A DNA stretch of 11,809 bases from CAUZEO01 sp963578625. GTDB taxonomy: Bacteria; Verrucomicrobiota; Kiritimatiellia; SLOV01. The stretch lies in the NCBI GenBank assembly GCA_963578625.1, contig CAUZEO010000154.1:1-11809 (forward strand). Reading direction: 5' to 3'. The notes under the pieces are model-generated. The model did no database searches. It worked only from the letters and a program-made list of their open reading frames with translations, and was not told where the DNA came from. A program made the translations under genes and the position numbers. Below, one piece after another: positions 1 to 6,484 of this stretch. The first letter of the stretch is position 1. Each line of letters opens with the position of its first letter.

Positions 1-176
1 CGCAAGGCAGGCGCGGGGAAACCCTCGCGCCGTAATGCGGGATGAATCGTTTGCGGTTCGGCGAAAACCTCCGACTCGAATCCCCAGTCTCGAAAAATGC
101 CGCGCAGTACCAGGGCATCGTTGCTGATTGCGTCGCCCCGGTTGAATCCCGCCACAAGCTGATGAATTGCCGGCAT
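1..176 (-). CDS. Glycosyltransferase, GT4-like (partial, N-terminus only)
   Basis: This is the N-terminal 58 codons of a gene that runs off the left edge. Reading from the ATG at 176 it begins MPAIHQLVAGFNRGDAISND and continues in an open frame to base 1. It aligns with the complete glycosyltransferase just upstream (244-1317): 21 of the first 38 residues are identical with a single one-residue gap, including IHQ, DAISN, RG, FR and WG. The start is chosen from that alignment. An AGGA sits directly against the ATG, too close to be a normal ribosome site. By family, an N-terminal domain like this binds the acceptor in GT-B fold enzymes that build O-antigen or exopolysaccharide. It follows its paralog by 67 bp on the same strand, with no hairpin between them, so co-transcription is likely. 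The donor-binding half is not in view, so substrate and integrity are unknown. Confidence 0.72.
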   Translation of the reverse strand, partial: MPAIHQLVAGFNRGDAISNDALVLRGIFRDWGFESEVFAEPQTIHPALRREGFPAPAL

Positions 177-243
177 TCCTGGGTTTCTTGTACAATCAGC
201 GGGCGTGGACGGACAGCACCAAATGGGATGGGAGATAAGCGGG

Positions 244-1317
244 CTAGATCACCGGTCCCAGTTTTTCGCGGAGTTCGCGGTCAACATTACGCGCGTTGTA
301 CGCCGCCAGCCGTTTCCGTTGTCCCGCGAGAACAGGTTGCCGTACCGATGTGTCGCTAATGAGCCGATGCATCATTTCCGCGACCGCGGCAAAGTTTTTG
401 TCTGAAAACAGGACCCCTGCGCCGCCGAGTGTTTCCGGCACGGCACCGGCTTCGTAGGCGAGGACCGGGATGTCGTAATGCATGCTTTCCAACAGCGGAA
501 CGCAGAAGCCTTCGTGCTCGCTCATGGAGAGGAACAGGTCTGCCTGTTCGTAGACCGCGTTCAAGTACGATTGCGGACGACTTCCCAGGATTTCAACATT
601 TTCGGACCCGAGCTCGCGAGCCGTTGCGATAACGAGTGAGGCGTAGGTTTCCGCGCCGGCGGCGGACCCGATCTGTATGAATCGTGCATCCGTGGCGTAT
701 GCGGATTGGTACAGGGCAAACGCCTCTACCGCGTCTTCAACGGCCTTGTTGGGCGCGCAGCGCCCAACGAACAGAACCGTAGGCGCGTCATCCTCGTACC
801 GTGAACGGACTTCCGAATCGACCGATTTTGACGCCTCATCCAGATCGACGATCAGCGGCAGGATGTCGACATCCCGATACCCCATTCGGTGGAGTTCGCC
901 CGCATTGAAAGCGCTGTCCGCCAGGTTGACATTCGCGACACCCGCCAGTTGGCCAGCCTGTCGCCGGCCCTGATCAAGCGCGTCGGAAAGATCGGGATTC
1001 AGTCCGTCGAAAAAACAGGAAGGCGTTACGTTGTGATAGAGAATTACCTTGCGGCAGGGCAGCGAGGCGAAGATTTCATTGACCGGGGAACCGATCGAAA
1101 GGTGTAGCAGCGCCACATCATTCGCTTCCAGGTCCTGCGCTGCGACGGATGCTTCTCGCACATCGTGGCACAGTTGACGGGGTGCATGCGCCAGGGCCGT
1201 GTATATCTCCGACGGATGACCCCATTCACGAAAATGCCCGCGTATGATCCGGGCTTCGTTGCTGATCGCATCGTATCCGGTATACCCGGCAAGGAACTGG
1301 TGGATCACGGATGGCAA
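244..1317 (-). CDS. Glycosyltransferase family 4 protein (GT-B fold)
   Basis: A 357-residue protein, a normal length for a single GT4 enzyme. The N-terminal domain starts with PSVIHQFLAG and DAISNEA, typical of GT-B enzymes in surface-polysaccharide clusters. The C-terminal donor-binding domain has VGRCAPNK (184-191, with R186 and K191 as expected phosphate contacts) and the EX7E motif, E269 in SEHEGF to E277. No signal peptide or membrane segment is visible, so it should act at the cytoplasmic face, moving a sugar from a nucleotide sugar to a lipid-linked or growing glycan. The sugar cannot be predicted. The start is a TTG at 1317, chosen because it matches the N-terminus of the neighbouring paralog. 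There is no good ribosome site, and the frame is open for 21 more codons upstream, up to a TAG, without ATG, GTG or TTG. It is divergent from the dioxygenase gene across 70 bp. Confidence 0.88.
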   Translation of the reverse strand: MPSVIHQFLAGYTGYDAISNEARIIRGHFREWGHPSEIYTALAHAPRQLCHDVREASVAAQDLEANDVALLHLSIGSPVNEIFASLPCRKVILYHNVTPSCFFDGLNPDLSDALDQGRRQAGQLAGVANVNLADSAFNAGELHRMGYRDVDILPLIVDLDEASKSVDSEVRSRYEDDAPTVLFVGRCAPNKAVEDAVEAFALYQSAYATDARFIQIGSAAGAETYASLVIATARELGSENVEILGSRPQSYLNAVYEQADLFLSMSEHEGFCVPLLESMHYDIPVLAYEAGAVPETLGGAGVLFSDKNFAAVAEMMHRLISDTSVRQPVLAGQRKRLAAYNARNVDRELREKLGPVI

Positions 1318-1387
1318 TTCGTTGTCCGTATTCTTGTCGAATGGAGTGATGTACCGATTGCTACCGTCATATTTCGTATGCTAGCCT

Positions 1388-2296
1388 ATGGACCTACGAA
1401 CGGTCAAAGACTCGGTGAAGAGTGAGTTCGGCAAGTTCATGACGGAACACGAACGCTATCTATTCGATCTCCGCGGCTACCTGGTCGCGGAAGACATTTT
1501 GAGCCCTGAACTGGTTCGGGCGCTCAACGAATCGATTGATCACCACCAGGATCAAATACGGGTCCGGGGACCCGGGCAGGCCTTGGATGGTCGTCACGAT
1601 ACCCAAGGCGGCAGGGCTTCAGACGCCCTGAAGGGCTCTCATGGCCGCGGTGATTTCGGCGGATTTCTCTTCTGGGAAACGCCCTGGTGCCGGCCCTTTC
1701 GCGATCTGATCGCTCTGTTCGCCGTGCTCCGTTACATGTTCGGGGCCATCGGCCCCGAGTTCCGGCTCGACAGTGTGGATGGAATTACCATGACAACCGG
1801 GAGCGAGGGATTCGTGCTTCATGGCGGGGGTGCACCCGAGCGTCCCGGAATCGCTCCCCCGTTTTTCTTCCAATGCCAGGATGGTCGAATGCATAACAAC
1901 CTGATGGCGGTCAGCTACGCCCTGACCGATGTTGGGCCGGATGATGGAGGCTTTGTCTGTATCCCCGGGAGTCACAAGGCAAACTTCCCTTGCCCCCGGG
2001 AAGTACGCCGTTTGGAAGCGGATGCGGCGTGCCTGAAGCGAGTCCCGATGAAGGCAGGCAGCGCGGTGATTTTTACCGAGGCGCTGACGCATGGGACCCT
2101 TCCATGGCAAGGGCGCCACGAACGTCGAACGTTAATCTACCGCTACACGCCCGGCATGGTTTCCGTTGGGAACCTGGGGTCCCGCGAGTTCGCGGACGAA
2201 TTGACTCCACTCCAGCGCGCCCTCATTGAGCCGGCTCACTACATGGACCGTCCGGACATTTCCGCTCTGCTTGATCGAGAGCTCAGGGTTCAGTAG
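1388..2296 (+). CDS. Phytanoyl-CoA dioxygenase (PhyH) family protein
   Basis: A 302-residue protein of the PhyH branch of Fe(II)/2-oxoglutarate oxygenases, which hydroxylate small molecules or lipids. Supporting features: an N-terminal segment HERYLFDLRGYLVAEDIL (21-38) typical of the family; HNNLMAVSYALTDV (169-182); the hallmark PDDGGFVCIPGSHKANF (184-200); a distal histidine in LTHGTLPW (H235); and arginines R246/R247 where the 2-oxoglutarate carboxylate is normally held. The usual HxD metal pair is not seen. The best candidate site reads LHGGG (144-148), so the metal ligands may differ or the reaction may be altered. The start is uncertain: ATG 1388 directly follows an in-frame TAG, while ATG 1439 (residue 18) matches where the family usually begins. 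Neither has a clear ribosome site. It stands alone, divergent from the glycosyltransferases and followed by terminator-like hairpins. The substrate is unknown. Confidence 0.85.
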   Translation: MDLRTVKDSVKSEFGKFMTEHERYLFDLRGYLVAEDILSPELVRALNESIDHHQDQIRVRGPGQALDGRHDTQGGRASDALKGSHGRGDFGGFLFWETPWCRPFRDLIALFAVLRYMFGAIGPEFRLDSVDGITMTTGSEGFVLHGGGAPERPGIAPPFFFQCQDGRMHNNLMAVSYALTDVGPDDGGFVCIPGSHKANFPCPREVRRLEADAACLKRVPMKAGSAVIFTEALTHGTLPWQGRHERRTLIYRYTPGMVSVGNLGSREFADELTPLQRALIEPAHYMDRPDISALLDRELRVQ

Positions 2297-2301
2297 GGCT
2301 C

Positions 2302-2320
2302 CTGGCTGGGCCAGATTTTT
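2302..2320 (+). terminator. Possible short intrinsic terminator after the PhyH gene
   Basis: Five bases after the TAG of the dioxygenase gene, CTGGC (2302-2306) pairs with GCCAG (2310-2314) across a 3-nt loop, followed by ATTTTT. The T-run is good but the stem is only 5 bp, so on its own this is a weak terminator. It may act together with the stronger hairpin 20 bp downstream. Confidence 0.4.
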
Positions 2321-2338
2321 CATGCTGTGAGAGTCTTT

Positions 2339-2366
2339 GGTTTCAGGGTCTCCTGAAACCTTGTTT
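2339..2366 (+). terminator. Intrinsic terminator of the PhyH gene
   Basis: A perfect 9-bp stem, GGTTTCAGG (2339-2347) with CCTGAAACC (2352-2360), a 4-nt loop GTCT, and a T-rich tail TTGTTT (2361-2366). The T-rich side lies 3' on the plus strand only, which orients it as a terminator for the dioxygenase gene rather than for the convergent helicase gene. Confidence 0.6.
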
Positions 2367-2466
2367 GAGAGTAGCGGCCTACCCCTCCCCATCGCCGCGA
2401 GCTTAGTCGTTCTGTTCTAGCAGTATTTAGGAACCGGCTGTGATTCGTCGAACTAGGTTGGCGGTT

Positions 2467-2512
2467 CGATTAGGCTCGCGAGTTGGCTTTCCCTAACTCG
2501 CGAGCCTAATCG
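2467..2512. repeat. 18-bp perfect inverted repeat between convergent genes
   Basis: CGATTAGGCTCGCGAGTT (2467-2484) is the exact reverse complement of AACTCGCGAGCCTAATCG (2495-2512), separated by a 10-nt loop. In RNA from either strand this would form a very stable hairpin. It lies 39 bp past the stop of the helicase gene, so it could terminate that transcript or protect its 3' end. Neither side carries a T-run, so it is not a textbook intrinsic terminator. It could also be a dispersed palindromic (REP-like) element. Only one copy is present in this window. Confidence 0.75.
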
Positions 2513-2550
2513 GCGGAAGCTCTGAGACAAAGCTTACGACGAAGTTCGGG

Positions 2551-3924
2551 CTAGCGGCTGCTGCGCTTGCGGCTTCTGGTGCGATCGCGGGAAAATTTGC
2601 TTTGCGGGCGTCCGCCGCGCCGCCCGTCCCTGCCGCCGCCTCCGCGCCTGGCATTGCCCCCGCCGCCGCCATTGCCGCGGCCGAAATTCTTCGGTGCGGC
2701 CTGCCTGGACCGGTATGCCTCATCGCAGTGAAATTCGTGTTCCATTTCAGCGGGCACGGGTTCTCCCAAGAGGCGTTCGATATCCCGCAAGTAGGCGCGA
2801 TCCTCGGCGCAGCAGAACGAAATTGCGTCGCCGGAAGCGCCTGCCCGGGCAGTCCGTCCGATGCGGTGGATGTAAGTCTCGGCCTCCACCGGCAGATCGT
2901 AGTTGATCACGTGGGTGATGTCGTCGACATCCAATCCTCGCGCCGCCACATCGGTGGCGACCAATACTCGAAAACGCCCGCGCTTGAAACCATCCAGCGC
3001 CTTGGTGCGGGCCGCCTGGGTCTTATTGCCGTGGATGGCAGTTCCGCGAATGTTTGCGGCGAACAACTTATCCACGACCCGATTGGCTGCGTGTTTCATT
3101 TGCGTGAAGATAATGGCCTTATTGATCTTGGGATCGTTCAACAGGGAGACCAGCAGGGCATCCTTGTTCTTTTTTCCTACGAACAGAACCTTCTGAGAAA
3201 CGAGATCAACCGTCGGCTGTTCGGGTGCGATGGCAACCCGCACCGGGTCGTGAACCATGGTGTGGGCCAGGGACACCATCTTCGGGGCCATCGTAGCCGA
3301 GAAGAACAGGGTCTGGCGCTCGGAGGGGATTTCAGCCAACACCCGTTGGATGTCCGGCATGAAACCCATGTCCAGCATCCGGTCCACTTCGTCGAGAATG
3401 AAGACCTCGACCTGATTGAGGCGAATGTGTTTTTGCTGAACCAGATCGAGCAGCCTGCCCGGCGTGGCCACCAGGATATCCACTCCACGGTTCAGGTCTT
3501 TCACCTGGTGAAACTGGCTGACTCCGCCGAAGACCACGGTATGGCGGAGGCGCAGGAAGCGACCGTACGTGCGGATGCTGTCTCCGATTTGCGCCGCGAG
3601 TTCACGGGTGGGTGCCAGAATAAGAACCCGGGGCGTGCCCCGGTGAGGCCGGCGCGAGTTTTTGGACAGGCGCTGTAAGAGCGGCAGGGTGTAGGCTGCG
3701 GTCTTGCCGGTGCCGGTTTGGGCTGTGCCCATCAGATCCCGGCCTTCCAGCAGGTGCGGAATGCATTGCTCCTGGATGGGCGTGGGTGTGACGTAGCCCT
3801 CGGCGGCCACTGCCCGTTTCAACTCCGGAATCAGTTCGGCAAAGACGCCTTTGGGAGGTTCGAGCTGCGGTTTCGGGGCGGAATGACTCTGGTGCGCGCG
3901 AGGCGCATCAATGGTTGTTTTCAT
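2551..3924 (-). CDS. rhlE: DEAD-box ATP-dependent RNA helicase, RhlE type
   Basis: A 457-residue RNA helicase that uses ATP to unwind short RNA duplexes in the cytoplasm, as in ribosome assembly, RNA decay and cold adaptation. All core motifs are present: the Q-motif region TPTPIQ (46-51), Walker A AQTGTGKT (68-75), PTRELA (105-110), TPGR (154-157), motif II DEVD (178-181), SAT (209-211), ARGLD (328-332) and HRIGRTAR (353-360). Motif II reads DEVD, not DEAD, a conservative change at the third position. Residues 405-457 form a basic tail rich in Gly, Arg and Ser, as in RhlE proteins, likely for RNA binding. Start ATG 3924 has AGGA 5 nt upstream (3930-3933). A 217-bp non-coding region separates it from the glycosyltransferase gene upstream on the same strand. 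I see no convincing promoter or terminator there, but it is long enough for a regulated leader. RhlE is the closest family match; other DEAD-box paralogs are possible. Confidence 0.95.
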   Translation of the reverse strand: MKTTIDAPRAHQSHSAPKPQLEPPKGVFAELIPELKRAVAAEGYVTPTPIQEQCIPHLLEGRDLMGTAQTGTGKTAAYTLPLLQRLSKNSRRPHRGTPRVLILAPTRELAAQIGDSIRTYGRFLRLRHTVVFGGVSQFHQVKDLNRGVDILVATPGRLLDLVQQKHIRLNQVEVFILDEVDRMLDMGFMPDIQRVLAEIPSERQTLFFSATMAPKMVSLAHTMVHDPVRVAIAPEQPTVDLVSQKVLFVGKKNKDALLVSLLNDPKINKAIIFTQMKHAANRVVDKLFAANIRGTAIHGNKTQAARTKALDGFKRGRFRVLVATDVAARGLDVDDITHVINYDLPVEAETYIHRIGRTARAGASGDAISFCCAEDRAYLRDIERLLGEPVPAEMEHEFHCDEAYRSRQAAPKNFGRGNGGGGGNARRGGGGRDGRRGGRPQSKFSRDRTRSRKRSSR

Positions 3925-4141
3925 GTTTTTCCTGGTCCGGGGTGTTACAAATCTCTACCCGCCGGACACGTGGAAAAGAAAGGACCGCAATTATCGCGGC
4001 AAACATGCATCCCCTATGTAAAAAGGGTGGGATACACGGAATAACTGAGCAAATGCGCTGTTTTCGGTAGTACGAAGACACACCCAGCGAATTCGTTATC
4101 AGCCAAACTACCCCAGCGTATCCAAGAAAACAAGGGGAATA

Positions 4142-5341
4142 TCAAGAATTTGAAGAAACATCAAACGGTTCGTCCAAAGCGTGGAAAAGTTTGCGCGCAA
4201 CCACACTCCAATTGTATTCGCGTTCGACGAATGCCCTGCCGGACCTGCCCAATTCAAGACGGAGTTCCGGCCGGTCAAGGAGAAGGGTCAGTTGTTCTTC
4301 GAATTCGGGGTAACTACGGAACCACAATCCGCCCCCGCTTTGCTCGCACTGGTAGCGCATGACATCGCTGAAGGCGGTGACCAGGCAAGGTGTGCCGGTG
4401 AGCCATGCCTCAAGGAGTACAATGCTGAGGCTCTCGTTGACCGATGGATGAATGAAAGCCGTAGCCCCGGCCATGGCTTCCGCTTTCTTCTGGTCCGAGA
4501 CAAAACCGAGATCGATGATGTGAGGATAGAGTGATGTCGGCGCCTCGATTTCTCCGCTGCCTGTGAACACGAGTTTCACATCACGCCCGGTACGCCGGCG
4601 AAACACATCTACGTAATCGGTGAGCATGGGGGTGCCCTTGAGGGGTTCCCGTCGCCCCGCGTAAACGACATACGGGGTCTGCAGTCCGTGGTCGCGCGAA
4701 AAAGCGCTCGGATCCGCGTCCGGGCTCTCTAAACCCAGCCCCACAACTGCGGTCCGCGCGGTGGATATGTCGAAGAGTCTTTGGGTGAGCCGTCGTTCCG
4801 GCTCCGAATTGAAAAGAAATCCGCGAACTTGCTCGAAAAGTCGCTTCATAACCCGCAGCCAGGCGAACGGTTCGTCATGAAGGCAGGGGACGAGGTAGGT
4901 TTTTTCCGGCAGCACTTGCTGAACTTGCCAGGTGAGCCCGAAGAGGTAGGGCCCGACAACCACCCGGTCGTACGAAGATTCGCGCAGGTGGTTGACCAGG
5001 GTGCGGCTGTTCACGTTGTTGTCCAGCCACGTCTGCTCCTCGTCGACCGAGACATCGCCCCCCTGGCTCATGCGGCCCTGAATATCGATGAATTGCTCCA
5101 GATCACGGTCCTCATCCACTTCGAACTCGTGAACGGTCATACCGCCAACTTCGCGGATTCCGGCCGGCTTCTCATTGGCCCATGTGAAGTGATTGACGGC
5201 GCAGGTGGTCAGGAAATGAACATCCCGCCCATTCAAAGCGGCGCGCAGAGCAAGCTCCTTCAGGAGATTCTCCGCACCTCCCACCGTTCCCTCGTCATTG
5301 AAGCGGGGGCAAACGAACGCGATCCGGTCGGCGCGTGACAT
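4142..5341 (-). CDS. Glycosyltransferase family 4 protein
   Basis: A 399-residue GT-B glycosyltransferase. The N-terminal Rossmann half starts IAFVCPRF and contains the glycine-rich acceptor-side loop GGAENLLKELA (21-31), typical of GT4 enzymes acting on lipid-linked or glycan acceptors. The C-terminal donor half has YAGRREPLKG (227-236, with R230 and K235 as likely diphosphate contacts), a VFTGSGE strand (258-264), and the EX7E motif, E303 to E311 in NESLSIVLLEAW. No signal peptide or membrane helix is seen; it should act at the cytoplasmic side of the inner membrane. Its ATG overlaps the TGA of the preceding gene by one base (TGATG at 5339-5343), so translation is probably coupled and the two products may work together. 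The donor sugar cannot be told from sequence. A surface-polysaccharide role is inferred from family and context. Confidence 0.9.
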   Translation of the reverse strand: MSRADRIAFVCPRFNDEGTVGGAENLLKELALRAALNGRDVHFLTTCAVNHFTWANEKPAGIREVGGMTVHEFEVDEDRDLEQFIDIQGRMSQGGDVSVDEEQTWLDNNVNSRTLVNHLRESSYDRVVVGPYLFGLTWQVQQVLPEKTYLVPCLHDEPFAWLRVMKRLFEQVRGFLFNSEPERRLTQRLFDISTARTAVVGLGLESPDADPSAFSRDHGLQTPYVVYAGRREPLKGTPMLTDYVDVFRRRTGRDVKLVFTGSGEIEAPTSLYPHIIDLGFVSDQKKAEAMAGATAFIHPSVNESLSIVLLEAWLTGTPCLVTAFSDVMRYQCEQSGGGLWFRSYPEFEEQLTLLLDRPELRLELGRSGRAFVEREYNWSVVARKLFHALDEPFDVSSNS

Positions 5342-5802
5342 CAGGAGCGATTCGCGTCCTTCGCCGCCTCCAGCGCCGCGACTCTGGCCTCGAGTTCCTG
5401 GATCTTACGGACATTCTTGCGATCCATTCCGTCTACGGCGGCAACCAGGAGGCCGTTGACCTGGTTCTGTTGCGACCAGAGCCGGTAGGTGTAGAAAACG
5501 AGGAGTTTCCAGATCACCTTTTTCAGGGCAATGAGCGCGGGGGCGAAAAAACTCCTCCGCTCCCGGATTTCGAACGCATTGATATCGATGTAGGCTGCCT
5601 GGCGGAGGCAGTTCATGTAATAATCCATGAACGCGTCCTGCGTCTGAAGGTTCTTCAGATTGTGGCGTTCCGCCCTGGCGATTTCGGGATCGGGATAGAT
5701 TCCGTCCCGGATTTTTTCTTCCACTGACTTTTGGATCTCGCCGACGACGCGGGCCGTGTCGATCCCCTCGGCCCCGATTTGAAACAGAGAATCATTCATC
5801 AT
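5341..5802 (-). CDS. Small helical/coiled-coil protein of glycosyltransferase loci
   Basis: A 153-residue protein with no catalytic motif that I recognise. The first half is polar and predicted helical. Residues 84-107 (RSFFAPALIALKKVIWKLLV and onward) form a hydrophobic and basic stretch able to lie on or enter the membrane. It is followed by RLWSQQNQVNGLL, and residues 131-148 (VRKIQELEARVAALEAAK) are a coiled coil. From memory, this order (hydrophobic helix, xxQQNxxN, short coiled coil) occurs as an N-terminal or linker module in methyltransferases and glycosyltransferases of O-antigen clusters; here it is a separate gene. The start is ATG 5802 (a second ATG follows at 5799), with AGGA 8 nt upstream. 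An upstream extension to 6033 is rejected because it would run into the divergent gene. The stop overlaps the start of the next glycosyltransferase, suggesting a coupled two-subunit unit. A scaffold or membrane-tether role is inferred. Confidence 0.75.
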   Translation of the reverse strand: MMNDSLFQIGAEGIDTARVVGEIQKSVEEKIRDGIYPDPEIARAERHNLKNLQTQDAFMDYYMNCLRQAAYIDINAFEIRERRSFFAPALIALKKVIWKLLVFYTYRLWSQQNQVNGLLVAAVDGMDRKNVRKIQELEARVAALEAAKDANRS

Positions 5803-5829
5803 AGAGTGGGTCCTGTGCCGGATTTGTGG

Positions 5830-5858
5830 AGTATTCAGCGGCTTGGGGGCGGTGTCAA
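5830..5858 (-). promoter_or_regulatory. Sigma70-like promoter for the helical protein/glycosyltransferase unit
   Basis: On the minus strand a perfect TTGACA -35 box (5853-5858) is followed by a 17-bp spacer and AATACT (5830-5835), matching 4 of 6 bases of the -10 consensus. It lies 28 bp upstream of ATG 5802, leaving room for a short leader with the AGGA ribosome site. The spacing and the exact -35 support it. The weak -10 and the lack of a second line of evidence limit confidence. Confidence 0.5.
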
Positions 5859-5935
5859 TGGCGGAGCGGGCCCATCCGCTTAAATCCGCGCAATCGGGAT
5901 AGATTCCTGTCGGCGAATCATTTACACTTCGAATC

Positions 5936-6484
5936 GTGACCAGTTCTGTCGAGTTCATAACCGACCGCCGGATATACGAGCGGGTGATCCAGGAGTCTGT
6001 ACCTGCGGCGGAGTCTTTTGTCTGGATCGCCACCGCGGATATAAAGGATATGTATGTTCATCATCGGGGGCGTAAGATGGCGCCGTTTCTTGCGGTTCTT
6101 TCTGAACTGGTGGATCGCGGGGTTTCGGTGCGGATGATTCACGCCAAGGAGCCGGGCCCCGCCTTTCGGGGGGACTATGACCGGTATCCCAATCTTATCG
6201 GGGGAATGGAGATGATTCTCTGCCCGCGCGTACATCTGAAATCCGTGATCGTGGACGGGACGTTCGCTTTTACCGGCAGCGCAAACCTCACCGGCGCCGG
6301 CATGGGAGCCAAAGGGGAGAACCGGCGAAACTTTGAGGCGGGGGTCATCACCCGCGACGAGAAAATGATTGGACAGATCATGGAACAATTCGATGCTATC
6401 TGGATGGGGGATCGGTGCCCGCCGTGCGAGCGGAAAGCGTACTGTGTTACCTATCTTGAACTCCTTCAGGGCGAGGCACAATAG
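5936..6484 (+). CDS. Phospholipase D-like protein with a single HKD motif
   Basis: A 182-residue member of the PLD superfamily, which cleaves or transfers phosphodiester groups through a phosphohistidine intermediate. The catalytic motif is H100-L-K102 with D107 (HLKSVIVD), followed by TGSANLTGAG (113-122), the conserved strand and turn after HKD. Only one HKD is present, so an active enzyme would need to dimerise, as Nuc-type endonucleases do. The C-terminus has a cysteine cluster, C161, C164 and C170 (RCPPCERKAYC), which may bind metal. I recall a similar tail in other short PLD-like bacterial proteins. No signal peptide or membrane helix is seen. The start is GTG 5936, the only start codon after an in-frame TAG, without a clear ribosome site. 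The stop overlaps the next gene by one base. Substrate (DNA, RNA or phospholipid) cannot be decided from sequence. Confidence 0.83.
   Translation: MTSSVEFITDRRIYERVIQESVPAAESFVWIATADIKDMYVHHRGRKMAPFLAVLSELVDRGVSVRMIHAKEPGPAFRGDYDRYPNLIGGMEMILCPRVHLKSVIVDGTFAFTGSANLTGAGMGAKGENRRNFEAGVITRDEKMIGQIMEQFDAIWMGDRCPPCERKAYCVTYLELLQGEAQ

Noticed and set aside
2602..3678. A 358-codon open frame antisense to the RNA helicase
   Set aside because: It is a shadow frame; the minus strand carries all helicase motifs and a good ribosome site, and this frame shows no family features.
3925..4141. Possible helicase promoter (TTTACA and GATAAT on the minus strand)
   Set aside because: The two boxes are 21 bp apart, too far for a sigma70 promoter, so I do not annotate it.
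5803..6033. N-terminal extension of the helical protein to 6033
   Set aside because: It would overlap about 100 bases of the divergent PLD-like gene and lie across the TTGACA promoter; the extra sequence has no family signal, and ATG 5802 has an AGGA site.
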